Source of the DNA: Dyella thiooxydans
Lineage (GTDB): Bacteria; Pseudomonadota; Gammaproteobacteria; Xanthomonadales; Rhodanobacteraceae
Assembly (NCBI RefSeq): GCF_001641285.1
Contig: NZ_CP014841.1
Coordinates: forward strand, 1,798,001-1,862,000
Length of the DNA: 64,000 nt
Direction: 5' to 3'
A program made the position numbers and the translations under genes. Positions 27,530 through 35,178 of this stretch are shown here, piece after piece (within the stretch, counting starts at the first letter, position 1; every line of letters starts with the position of its first letter). The notes under the pieces are model-generated. The model worked only from the letters and a program-made list of their open reading frames with translations. It did not search any database and was not told the DNA's origin.

Positions 27530-27919
27530 TCAGCCGACGCTGGCGGCGCCGGCATCGGGCTCACGATCGCCCACCGTCCACAGCCGCTCGAGCCCGTAGA
27601 ACTCGCGGATGCGCGGCAGCATCACGTGGACGATCACGTCGCCGAGATCCACCAGCACCCACTCGGCCTCCTGCTCGCCTTCCACGCCCAGCGGCATCAC
27701 ACCGGCCTTCTTGGCGAACTTCACCACCTCGTCGGCGATCGACTTCACGTGCCGGGTCGAAGTGCCCGAGGCGACCACCAGCAGATCGGCGATCGAGGTG
27801 CGGCCGCGGACGTCGATCTCGCGGATGTCCTTGGCCTTCAGGTCCTCCAGCGCCTGCAGCACTTGCTGGCGCAGCCTGGAGGTGGAAACCGGCGTGTCGT
27901 TGCGGGCGGAATTAGCCAA
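27530..27919 (-). CDS. rsfS: Ribosome silencing factor RsfS
   Basis: Binds L14 and blocks subunit joining when nutrients are low. The core is unmistakable: LEDLKAKDIREIDVRGRTSIADLLVVASGTSTRHVKSIADEVV, then GVEGEQEAEWVLVDLGDVIVHVM. The start is uncertain. An ATG exists at 27965-27967, but it overlaps a perfect TATAAT (27966-27971), which as a -10 would put it outside the transcript. I prefer the TTG at 27917-27919 (129 residues), nearer the family start. The ATG would add 16 residues. Confidence 0.88.
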   Translation of the reverse strand: MANSARNDTPVSTSRLRQQVLQALEDLKAKDIREIDVRGRTSIADLLVVASGTSTRHVKSIADEVVKFAKKAGVMPLGVEGEQEAEWVLVDLGDVIVHVMLPRIREFYGLERLWTVGDREPDAGAASVG

Positions 27920-27965
27920 GAGGAGAGGCCTCGGTACGGAGAGCAGCGCGGGATCGCGCGCCGCC

Positions 27966-27971
27966 ATTATA
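27966..27971 (-). promoter_or_regulatory. TATAAT -10 element upstream of rsfS
   Basis: A perfect -10 hexamer on the minus strand, with no obvious -35 at the right distance. It sits at the boundary between rsfS and the accessory genes and would give rsfS-rlmH a promoter of their own, independent of leuS-nadD. Confidence 0.45.
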
Positions 27972-28061
27972 GCGCCCCGTACCTGCCGGGATCGGCCTCG
28001 GCCCGGAATCGTCGGCCCCGGTGCGGTGCGGCTCGCCGGCACCCGCCCGGGGCCGGACGCG

Positions 28062-28385
28062 TCACATGCCGCCGCCGCTCATCGCGTCGTCGTGCTTCAT
28101 CGAATCGTGCTTCATCGAATCGCCCTTCATGGCGTCGTGCTTCATCGAGTCGTGCTTCATCGAATCGCCCTTCATGGCGTCGTGCTTCATCGAATCGTGC
28201 TTCATCGAGTCGCCCTTCATGGCGTCGTGCTTCATCGAGTCGTGCTTCATCGAGTCACCCTTCATGGCGTCGTGCTTCATGCCGGTGTCCTGGGCCATGC
28301 TGTCCTGCGCGAGCGCAGCGCTGGCAAAGCCACCGGCGAGGCCGGCGAAAGCGAGACCGAGGGCGAGCTTGGCGAGAATTTTCAT
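28062..28385 (-). CDS. Secreted methionine-rich MxKDx-type pentapeptide-repeat protein
   Basis: A 107-residue small exported protein. Residues 1-26 are a signal peptide ending in ALA. The mature part (81 residues) holds 16 methionines and no cysteine. From Met36 to Met96 there is a methionine exactly every fifth residue, in four perfect copies of a 15-residue unit built from KHDAM, KGDSM and KHDSM. This resembles the family named pentapeptide MXKDX repeat protein, of unknown function. It follows the anti-sigma gene by 73 bp and has its own sigma-F-type promoter. Likely a periplasmic oxidant sink; metal binding by Met/His/Asp is the alternative. CAGGAG precedes the start. Confidence 0.85.
   Translation of the reverse strand: MKILAKLALGLAFAGLAGGFASAALAQDSMAQDTGMKHDAMKGDSMKHDSMKHDAMKGDSMKHDSMKHDAMKGDSMKHDSMKHDAMKGDSMKHDSMKHDDAMSGGGM
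28098..28277 (-). repeat. Four 45-bp in-frame tandem repeats inside the Met-rich gene
   Basis: Four head-to-tail 45-bp units encode residues 37-96. The copies give identical peptides and differ only at synonymous positions (GAC/GAT for Asp), which suggests recent expansion or continuing homogenisation under selection on the protein sequence. Confidence 0.93.
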
Positions 28386-28436
28386 GCGGCGTTACTCCTG
28401 GAAAAGGGACGTGCGACCGTTGCCGCACACCTGCCT

Positions 28437-28462
28437 TTCGCCCGGAGCCGGCCGGTGGTTAC
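28437..28462 (-). promoter_or_regulatory. SigF-type ECF promoter of the Met-rich peptide gene
   Basis: On the minus strand GTAACC (28457-28462) and CGAA (28437-28440) are separated by exactly 16 bp. The -35 overlaps the stop codon of the anti-sigma gene. Transcription would begin near 28430, about 45 nt before the Met-rich start codon. Confidence 0.8.
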
Positions 28463-29130
28463 ATGCCGCCGACCGGGCGACGCGGACGCAGCAGGCGTCC
28501 CCCGCACAACGCATTCACCCCGATCACCAGACCCACGGCCAGGGCGTGCACGGCCAGGTCGGTCGCCGCCGCATCGAACTCGTGGCAGATCTCCAGCAGG
28601 CTGGCCGAACCGGCGGCACTGGCCACGCCGATCATCGCCGCGGTCAGCACCGGGCGCAGTGGATACGCGCGGCGCAGCCACACCACCAGCACCGCCGACA
28701 AGGGCAGCGAGAAGGCCAGGATGAACTCCAGGCAGCCGCGCGCACCGGCCATCGTGGCGACCACCGTATCCGGCGCCACCCAGCTGCGCAGGCAGCCCAC
28801 ACCACTGGCGCCGATCCACAGCAACGCCGGCGGCAGTACCAGCCAGGCACGCGATACCGGTCGTCCTGGTACGCCCAGCGAGAACGCCACCCAGCCGGCC
28901 ACCAGCGCGGTGAGCACGGCACCGACGCCGGCCCAGGCCAGATCGGGCGCACCACGCCAGCGGGTCAGCATCGGCGTGAGCCCGTAATGCCAGACCAGCA
29001 GTGCGGCCATCGCGGTCAGCAACAGCGTCCAGCCCAGCGCCCGCCACAGCGGTGGGCGCAGGCGCCGGACCGGCGCCAGATCGGCACCCAGCGCGTGGAT
29101 CAGCGACTGGTGGTTGGGCGCATCGGCCAC
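28459..29130 (-). CDS. nrsF: NrsF-family membrane anti-sigma factor
   Basis: A 223-residue protein with about six transmembrane helices and a short cytoplasmic N-terminus (VADAPNHQSLIHALGADLAPVRRLRPP). It matches the NrsF/DUF1109 anti-sigma factors that hold SigF-type ECF sigma factors at the membrane. Two cysteines lie in or near helices (GVGCLRSW and ICHEF); Cys pairs of this kind are implicated in NrsF sensing. The GTG start at 29128-29130 follows the sigma stop by one base, so the pair is translationally coupled. Confidence 0.87.
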   Translation of the reverse strand: MADAPNHQSLIHALGADLAPVRRLRPPLWRALGWTLLLTAMAALLVWHYGLTPMLTRWRGAPDLAWAGVGAVLTALVAGWVAFSLGVPGRPVSRAWLVLPPALLWIGASGVGCLRSWVAPDTVVATMAGARGCLEFILAFSLPLSAVLVVWLRRAYPLRPVLTAAMIGVASAAGSASLLEICHEFDAAATDLAVHALAVGLVIGVNALCGGRLLRPRRPVGGM

Positions 29131-29131
29131 G

Positions 29132-29791
29132 TCAGTGTTCTCCGTGGAGTCGGTTGCGCAGCGCCTTGAGAGCACGGTGCAGGTTTACCTTCAGGGCGCC
29201 GGTGGATCGCCCGGTCAAGGCCGACGCCTCGGCCAGCGTATGTTCGTGAAGCCCCAACTGCTCGACCGCCTCGCGCTGGCCCGGCGGCAGCGTAGCGATG
29301 GCCGCGCGCAACGCCGCCGCCCGCTCGGACTGCTCGGCGGCGTCGTTCGCCTGCCGCTCGTCGGCATGCTGTTCGACGGCCAGCGGCTCGTGCAGCTCGC
29401 GGCGACCGCGCCGACCGCTCTGGCGCAGACTGTCGATGGCCCGGCGACTGGCGATGGCCGAGAGCCAGGCATGGTACGAACGGGCCGGGTCGTAGGTGTG
29501 CCGGACACGATGGATGGTGATCAGGGTCTCCTGCACCACGTCGTCGAGCAGGTCGGCAGGCACACCCTGGCGTCGGGCCACTGCGCGGACCAGCCCGACC
29601 GATTCCCCCAGCACCCGCTCGTAGGCCACGCGGTCGCCCGTCTGCGCGGCCGCCATCCAGGCGGCGCGGCGCAGGTCGGCCTGCTGGTTGTCGCTGAGCG
29701 AAGAATCGTCCACGGCGCGGACGGCGTCCTGATACGAGGCAAGGCCGCCATCTACACCGATCACGAGGGCATTGGTCAAGATGGCGGACAT
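29132..29791 (-). CDS. sigF: ECF RNA polymerase sigma factor, SigF type
   Basis: A 219-residue ECF sigma factor. Region 2 is DLLDDVVQETLITIHRVRHTYDPARSYHAWLSAIASRRAIDSLR (about 80-125). Region 4 is LPPGQREAVEQLGLHEHTLAEASALTGRSTGALKVNLHRALKALR (about 166-212). The N-terminal start at 29791 (MSAILTNALVIG) is uncertain; a start nearer the ADLRRAAWMAAA segment is possible. Co-encoded with NrsF and preceded by its own GTAACC-N16-CGAA site, indicating autoregulation. The name is by analogy with SigF/NrsF pairs. Confidence 0.87.
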   Translation of the reverse strand: MSAILTNALVIGVDGGLASYQDAVRAVDDSSLSDNQQADLRRAAWMAAAQTGDRVAYERVLGESVGLVRAVARRQGVPADLLDDVVQETLITIHRVRHTYDPARSYHAWLSAIASRRAIDSLRQSGRRGRRELHEPLAVEQHADERQANDAAEQSERAAALRAAIATLPPGQREAVEQLGLHEHTLAEASALTGRSTGALKVNLHRALKALRNRLHGEH

Positions 29792-29822
29792 GCACGGGCT
29801 CTTCGGGCGGATCTTCGTGCGA

Positions 29823-29848
29823 TTCGCTGCATCGCCCCGCGCGGTTAC
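29823..29848 (-). promoter_or_regulatory. SigF-type ECF promoter of the sigma-nrsF operon
   Basis: On the minus strand GTAACC (29843-29848) and CGAA (29823-29826) are 16 bp apart, about 32 bp upstream of the sigma ATG. An exact motif match, divergent from the msrB promoter 16 bp away. Confidence 0.82.
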
Positions 29849-29864
29849 CGCGTACAGCACCGGC

Positions 29865-29890
29865 GTAACCTGCCCTCCGGCCCGGACGAA
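29865..29890 (+). promoter_or_regulatory. SigF-type ECF promoter of msrB
   Basis: On the plus strand GTAACC (29865-29870) and CGAA (29887-29890) are 16 bp apart. Transcription would start near 29897, about 30 nt before the proposed msrB ATG. Confidence 0.82.
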
Positions 29891-29927
29891 TGGCCGGAGT
29901 ACCCGTCCTGTGCCGGAGAAGCGCCGC

Positions 29928-30545
29928 ATGTCCTCAAACCAGGAAATCGTGATGATCGAGCGCCGCCGCCTGCTGCGGATGGCTCTGGCCGGTGGTGCGC
30001 TGGCGACGATCGCCGGGCTGGCCGCGGTCCCCCGCCTGTTCGCCCGCGAGCGCGGCCCTGCTGCCGGCACGAGCCCCGGCAGCGCCACCGAGGTGCGCCT
30101 GCAGTGCTTTGCCGACGACGGCCGCGCACTGGGGGCGTGCACCGTGCGGCGGGTCGTCCTGAGCGATGCCGAATGGCGCCGCCGGCTGTCACCGATGGCC
30201 TACTACGTGCTGCGCCAGGACGGTACCGAGCGCGCTTTCAGCGGCGACCACGAAAAGCCTGCGCGGCCCGGCCTGTTCCGCTGCGTCGGCTGCGCCACTG
30301 CGCTGTTCGATGCCGCCACCGAATTCGACTCTGGCACCGGCTGGCCCAGCTTCTGGCAGCCGATCGCCGCGTCCAACGTGATCGAGAAGCGCGATACCAG
30401 CTTCGGCATGGTCCGCACCGAAGTGCGCTGCGCCCGCTGCGACGGCCACCTCGGCCACGTCTTCGACGACGGCCCGCGGCCGACCGGGCTGCGCTACTGC
30501 ATGAATTCGGTGGCGCTGAAGTTCGTGCCGCATGCGGCAGCCTGA
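29928..30545 (+). CDS. msrB: Exported peptide-methionine (R)-S-oxide reductase MsrB
   Basis: Reduces R-methionine sulfoxide in proteins. The 205-residue product has an N-terminal Tat-like signal or anchor (ERRRLLRMALAGGALATIAGLAAVPRLFA, about 11-39), so it should work in the periplasm. The MsrB domain spans about 75-200: structural zinc cysteines 119, 122, 168 and 171, the substrate block FDSGTGWPSFW, and catalytic Cys191 in RYCMNS. The start at 29928 has GGAGAA upstream; an ATG at 29952 is equally possible and is also followed by the signal. Divergent from the sigma operon and under the same promoter type. Confidence 0.92.
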   Translation: MSSNQEIVMIERRRLLRMALAGGALATIAGLAAVPRLFARERGPAAGTSPGSATEVRLQCFADDGRALGACTVRRVVLSDAEWRRRLSPMAYYVLRQDGTERAFSGDHEKPARPGLFRCVGCATALFDAATEFDSGTGWPSFWQPIAASNVIEKRDTSFGMVRTEVRCARCDGHLGHVFDDGPRPTGLRYCMNSVALKFVPHAAA

Positions 30546-30706
30546 TTCTCCCGCATCGAGCCCGACGCCCTGACTGGACATGAGCCAAGGTCGTCCCGCT
30601 GCCCCTGCCGAATGTGTGGAGGGCAGAGATAGGGTGGTGTCATCCCCCATGTACCAGGCGTTTCTCCGCTGCCGCGATCACTTCATTCCCAGGGAACTGG
30701 CGAAAG

Positions 30707-30738
30707 AAAAAAGGCGGGCCTTGCGGCCCGCCTTTTTT
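30707..30738. terminator. Bidirectional terminator between msrB and the TonB-dependent receptor
   Basis: A GGCGGGCC/GGCCCGCC stem with a TTGC loop is flanked by an A run and a T run. It suits the receptor gene on the minus strand and possibly msrB on the plus strand. Confidence 0.88.
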
Positions 30739-30760
30739 GCTTTGCACTTGATGGTCGGGA

Positions 30761-33655
30761 TCAGAACTTCTGCGTGTAGCCCACGTAGAAGTAACGGTCC
30801 AGATCCAGGTTCGGATCAACCGACGACGCGCTGTTGTAGCCCAGCTGGTTCGCCAGATAGTTCACCGAAGGCTGCTTGTTGAACACGTTGTTGATACCCA
30901 CGCGGAACTGACCGTTCCACGGCGCATTCCAGCGGAACTGGACGTCGTTGAACGCCGTGGCACCGTGGCGGTTCGCACCCATGTAACCCCAGCTCGGGCT
31001 GGTGTAGTTGGGCTGGTTGCACTCGTTGGCGCTGTAGCAGACGTCCCGGATCGAGCTGTAGTAGCGGACGGTCCAGGTGGCACCGAAGTCACCCTTCGAC
31101 CAGTCCAGCGACACGTTGGCGCGGTTGCGGTAGATCGGGTACTGACCCACCGACTCCTGCACCACGGCACCCGGCGAGCTCTGCTGCTCGTACTTGGACA
31201 CGTAGCTGCCGCCCAATTGCGCGACGAGGCGACCGAACGAATACTCAGGCAGGCGGTAGCGGATCGAGTAGTCGTAGCCTTCCGTCTCGAGGTAACCCAG
31301 GTTCGCGTTGCCACGATTGAGGTTGACCACCTGGTGGGTGTCCGGGTCACGCGAGAACTGGCCACAGTACTGCTGCGAACCCTGCGAGTAGCACTGGTCA
31401 AGCACGTAGCCGGCGCTGATCGCGGAGATCAGGTTGCTGACTCGGATGCTGTACCAGTCCAGCGACATGTCCAGGCCGGGCACGTAATCCGGGCTGTACA
31501 CCAGGCCCAGGGTACGGGTGATGGCCGTCTCCGGCTTCAGGTTGGCATTGCCAGCGCCTGCATTGAATGCGGTCAGGCCTTGCGCACCGTTCACGCTGGT
31601 GATCGTGCTCTTGTCCTGCTTGAGCTGACGGTAGCCGGCGGGCACGCCATCGGCCGTGCAGCGTGCTGCCACCTGGGCATTGGTCGCTGCAGCACCATAG
31701 ACCGTATCGCACGGGTCGAGGAACGTGTCGAAGCTCTGCGAACCACCGCCGAAGGTATCGTCCAGCGTCGGGGCGCGGAAGCCCTCGGCGTAGTTGCCGC
31801 GCACCAGCAGGTCGTCGATCGGCCTCCAGCTGAATCCGTACTTGTTGTTGGTGGTGCTGCCGAAGTTGCTGTAGTGCGAGTAGCGACTGGCCACGTCGAC
31901 GCTCAACGACTTGGCACCCGGCAGATCCTTCAGGATCGGCGCGTTGAACTCGACATAACCTTCGTTCACGCGGTAACGGCCGGCCGTGGAGTTGGCAGCC
32001 AGATCGGTGGTGTTGCCCGACTGGCTGGCGAGATCCGGGTACAGGTAACCCTTCTCCTGACGGCTCTCGATGCCAGCGGCGAAGCTGAACTCGCCGGCCG
32101 GCAGATTGAACAGACCGCCGGTGATGTTGGCGGTGGCCGAACGCTCGCTGGAGCCGTAGCGGGTGGTGGTAAGCGCGTTGATGAACTTGAGCGCGTCCGC
32201 GGTCGAGGCAGAGGGACCACCGGCGATGTCGAACGGCGTGCACTGACCTTGGTTGATGCTGGTGCCCAGCGGCAGCGGGTTGGTCGGAGTCCCGCACTGC
32301 ACGACGCCATCGGCATTGAGGAACGACGGCCCCAACGCCAGCGCCATCGCTTGGCGGTTAAGGTTGCCCGAACCCGCCAGAGTGCCTTCGTTACGGTTGT
32401 AGGCGATGCCGGCATCCCAGTTCCACTCGTGCTCGCCGACGTTGAAATAACCCTCAAGACCGGCATCCAGATGCATCGTGTTGGTGTTGTTGCGAGTCTG
32501 GCGCGGCAACTCGACGGTGCGACGGTAGACCTGGAAGTTGGTACCCGGATACGGGTTGTAGTAGCTCTGGCCCGACAGCAGCACCGGATCGGTGAACGCG
32601 CCGGAGCTGAACGGATAACCGGCGATCTGCGAAAACGCGTGGCGCTGCGAGTACATCGCGGTGCCCTTGAACGTCACGTTGTCGGTGAGGTTGTAGGTGC
32701 CGTGCGTGAAGATCGAATTCAGCGTGGTCGGCGTGCGCTCGAGCATCTGGCTGGAGGCATTGAACGAGTCCGCGACGCGGCCATCCCAGTCGTGGTAGCT
32801 GGCCGGGTCATTGGACGGCGAGGCACCCACGCCATTGGCATGGTTCAGCACGATGTCGGTACCCGAGTTCGGATCGTACAACTCGCCCCACGGCCCCAGG
32901 AACAGGCGGTTCTCATGGTACGGACCGTCGTTGCCGTTGGTCAGCGCACGCTTGCTCGCCCACACCGGACCCTGCTTGTTGTAGGTGTAGTTGAAGACGA
33001 TCGAGCCCTTCTCGTTGTTCTGGCCCAGTGTCAGGCTGTAGTTGGTGGTCTTGCCGTCACCCTTCTGGTTCACGCCATAGGTGCCGTCGAACTGGGCGCC
33101 CTGGAAGTGATCGTTGAGGATGAAGTTGATCACACCGGCGATCGCGTCGGAGCCGTAGACCGACGAGGCGCCGTCCTTCAGCACTTCGACGCGCTGGATC
33201 AGCGCGGCAGGAATGTTCGACACATCGGTGTAGCCGGCAACGCTGGTCGACCAGCGCTTACCGTTCACCAGCACCAGTACGCGCTGCGCACCGAGGTTGC
33301 GCATGTCAACGTAGGAGCCGCCCTGCTCGGAGTTGGAAGCCAGCACCGAGGCGCTGGTGAAGTCCGGGGTGCCGACCATCGACATGCGGCTGACGATGTC
33401 ACCGACGGTGGTCAGGCCGGTCTTCTTGATGTCGTCCTGGGTCATCACGAATACCGGCTGCTGGGTCTCGATGTCGACACTCCGGATGCGCGAGCCGGTG
33501 ACCGTGATGGTCTGAAGCTGCTGGGCCTTGGAAGCATCTGCCTTCTGATCGGTGGACGAGGCGTCCTGGGCAAACGCCGAGGTGGCGACCGCGCTCACGC
33601 CAATGGCCAGCGCAAACTTCACGGCGAGCGATAGCTTGTTGGATCCAATCTTCAT
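30761..33655 (-). CDS. TonB-dependent outer-membrane receptor, substrate unknown
   Basis: A 964-residue outer-membrane transporter. The signal peptide ends AFA at residue 29. A TonB-box-like ITVTGSRI lies around residues 50-57. The plug domain follows (QQPVFVMTQDDIKKTGLTTVGDIVSRM, then VLKDGASSVYGSDAIAGVINFIL), then a long 22-strand barrel ending in the C-terminal aromatic YTQKF. The sequence resembles the large Xanthomonas/Caulobacter-type receptors used for peptides or carbohydrates rather than classical siderophore receptors. No substrate enzyme is adjacent. The ATG at 33655 has CAGGAG upstream. Confidence 0.9.
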   Translation of the reverse strand: MKIGSNKLSLAVKFALAIGVSAVATSAFAQDASSTDQKADASKAQQLQTITVTGSRIRSVDIETQQPVFVMTQDDIKKTGLTTVGDIVSRMSMVGTPDFTSASVLASNSEQGGSYVDMRNLGAQRVLVLVNGKRWSTSVAGYTDVSNIPAALIQRVEVLKDGASSVYGSDAIAGVINFILNDHFQGAQFDGTYGVNQKGDGKTTNYSLTLGQNNEKGSIVFNYTYNKQGPVWASKRALTNGNDGPYHENRLFLGPWGELYDPNSGTDIVLNHANGVGASPSNDPASYHDWDGRVADSFNASSQMLERTPTTLNSIFTHGTYNLTDNVTFKGTAMYSQRHAFSQIAGYPFSSGAFTDPVLLSGQSYYNPYPGTNFQVYRRTVELPRQTRNNTNTMHLDAGLEGYFNVGEHEWNWDAGIAYNRNEGTLAGSGNLNRQAMALALGPSFLNADGVVQCGTPTNPLPLGTSINQGQCTPFDIAGGPSASTADALKFINALTTTRYGSSERSATANITGGLFNLPAGEFSFAAGIESRQEKGYLYPDLASQSGNTTDLAANSTAGRYRVNEGYVEFNAPILKDLPGAKSLSVDVASRYSHYSNFGSTTNNKYGFSWRPIDDLLVRGNYAEGFRAPTLDDTFGGGSQSFDTFLDPCDTVYGAAATNAQVAARCTADGVPAGYRQLKQDKSTITSVNGAQGLTAFNAGAGNANLKPETAITRTLGLVYSPDYVPGLDMSLDWYSIRVSNLISAISAGYVLDQCYSQGSQQYCGQFSRDPDTHQVVNLNRGNANLGYLETEGYDYSIRYRLPEYSFGRLVAQLGGSYVSKYEQQSSPGAVVQESVGQYPIYRNRANVSLDWSKGDFGATWTVRYYSSIRDVCYSANECNQPNYTSPSWGYMGANRHGATAFNDVQFRWNAPWNGQFRVGINNVFNKQPSVNYLANQLGYNSASSVDPNLDLDRYFYVGYTQKF

Positions 33656-34145
33656 GTAAAGCCAAACTCCTGCAATAAGTGCACGTCCCAAGCGAGGGAC
33701 AAAAAAAGCATGGCGCGGCTTCGCAACGCGGGGCCGGGGCCAGTTAGATGACGCTCTTGTTATCCGCCTTCGTAGTCCGCGGAGCGGTTGGTCCGACGAA
33801 CTGGGGGATGAAGGCGAAGCTTCGACTTAACCATGTGGTAACAATCGTGTCAAATGGCTGATGACGCTCTGCTACCGACATCAAAGTCGCAAGCAGTTAT
33901 TCACCTACTTTGATGAAGCGCATCAGCTCACGCCCGCGCAAAGTTACCGTTGCCGTGCAGGCGCTCGCGTGGACAAGCTGCGGGCACGAATCCTCACCGC
34001 TCTTTCGACCCGGCACCTGACTGCATCATTTGAGGCATCGCCGCCTTCTCACTCGGGCACGCCTACTGCAAGCGGCGACCGCTCGGATCGTGACTGCGTA
34101 CGCCGCAGCCCCGACTCCATCCGCCGCCTCACCTCAATGCAAGAC
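33656..34145. other. 490-bp region without a supportable gene
   Basis: It contains the receptor promoter (33825-33853) and about 160 nt of leader. From about 33860 to 34145 I see no ORF with family resemblance or good codon use. The sequence is less GC-rich than its surroundings and may be a remnant. Confidence 0.5.
33825..33853 (-). promoter_or_regulatory. Sigma-70 promoter of the TonB-dependent receptor gene
   Basis: On the minus strand a perfect TTGACA (33848-33853) is followed after 17 bp by TTAAGT (33825-33830). Transcription would start near 33818, leaving a leader of about 163 nt before the receptor ATG. Confidence 0.6.
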
Positions 34146-34469
34146 TCAGGCAGAATCGACGCGCACGCCCAGCCGCAGATAGCCATGCTGCCCGACCGGG
34201 CCGCCATGATCGGGCAGGGAATCACCGGTCGCCCGGCCCACGTACCGCACCAACGGACCGCCCCCGATCACGGCCATCAGCAGCAGTGGCAGAGGCACCC
34301 CGGTCAGCGGGATCCCAAGCCGCAGCCGCAGGCCATCGATGCTCAGCACATCGACCAGGGTGTCAAGGGGGGAAAACTCCAGAAACGCGCCCAGGGCCAG
34401 CAGCGGGACCACGGTAGCCGCCACCAGCGCGCGACACTGCCACGTCGCTGCGTCCAGTTGCCTCATCAC
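34146..34469 (-). CDS. Hypothetical small membrane protein
   Basis: A possible 107-residue protein with two hydrophobic segments (residues about 13-32 and 49-76, rich in Leu/Val/Pro) and a polar tail. No family is recognised. It lies between nadD and the receptor on the same strand. No strong ribosome site or promoter is visible, so it may be spurious or a remnant. Confidence 0.4.
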   Translation of the reverse strand: MMRQLDAATWQCRALVAATVVPLLALGAFLEFSPLDTLVDVLSIDGLRLRLGIPLTGVPLPLLLMAVIGGGPLVRYVGRATGDSLPDHGGPVGQHGYLRLGVRVDSA

Positions 34470-34536
34470 CGGCCGCTCACCGGTTGGCTACGCCATCACG
34501 TCAGGACAACGACCGGCCGACATCCCGTGGCACGCG

Positions 34537-35178
34537 TCAGCCCGGACTCCGCCGATAGACTTCAAGCCACCCTGGCACGTCGAACACCCCCTCCGGCAGC
34601 AGGTAGCGCGGCACCCGTCCCTCGGCGAGCAGCCGGCGGATGCGAGTGGCGGATATCTCCAGCGGCGTCACCTCCAGCTGCAACACGGAACCGGCTTCCC
34701 TGACGTACCAGTCACCGGCCGGATCGACCAGGCGCCCGGTGATCGCTGCGTCCAGGTCCGCCGGCCACGCGGCCTTGAACCCCGGCCGGGTGAACACGCC
34801 CAGGTGCGCCAGCTCGAACAGGCGTGACCATCGATGCCAGCTCGGCAGGCTTGCGAAGGCGTCGGCGCCCATCAGCAGCACCAGTGGGCGATCACCCTGC
34901 TCGGCACGCAGCGCCTCGAGCGTGTCCACGCTGTACGAAGGACCGTCACGCCCGAGTTCGCGCGGGTCCAGTTGCAGGCGGTCCTGGCCGGCCAGGGCGG
35001 CGCGCAGCAGGGCGACGCGCTGCTCTGCCGAGGCCACCGGCGGCGTGCGGTGTGGCGGCACGCCGGCAGGCATCAGCCGCACCTCGGCATCGAGCAGTTC
35101 GGAGGCTTCCCAGGCCACGCACAGGTGCCCGATGTGCACCGGGTCGAAGGTTCCGCCGAGGATCGCCAGCGGCTTCAT
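34537..35178 (-). CDS. nadD: Nicotinate-nucleotide adenylyltransferase
   Basis: Makes deamido-NAD from nicotinate mononucleotide and ATP in NAD synthesis. The 213-residue product starts MKPLAILGGTFDPVHIGHL, the nucleotidyltransferase GxFDPxHxGH motif. It ends with ISATRIRRLLAEGRVPRYLLPEGV, the second conserved nucleotide-binding motif. The ATG at 35178 overlaps the holA stop (ATGA). Normally followed by rsfS, which here is 6.6 kb away. Confidence 0.96.
   Translation of the reverse strand: MKPLAILGGTFDPVHIGHLCVAWEASELLDAEVRLMPAGVPPHRTPPVASAEQRVALLRAALAGQDRLQLDPRELGRDGPSYSVDTLEALRAEQGDRPLVLLMGADAFASLPSWHRWSRLFELAHLGVFTRPGFKAAWPADLDAAITGRLVDPAGDWYVREAGSVLQLEVTPLEISATRIRRLLAEGRVPRYLLPEGVFDVPGWLEVYRRSPG

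Noticed and set aside
28062-28385. CRISPR or minisatellite reading of the 45-bp repeats
   Set aside because: The units are contiguous without spacers, are in frame within a gene with signal peptide and ribosome site, and differ only at synonymous positions.
30761-33655. Membership of the large receptor gene in the SigF-type regulon
   Set aside because: It has a TTGACA-17-TTAAGT promoter and no GTAACC-N16-CGAA site. Proximity alone is not enough.
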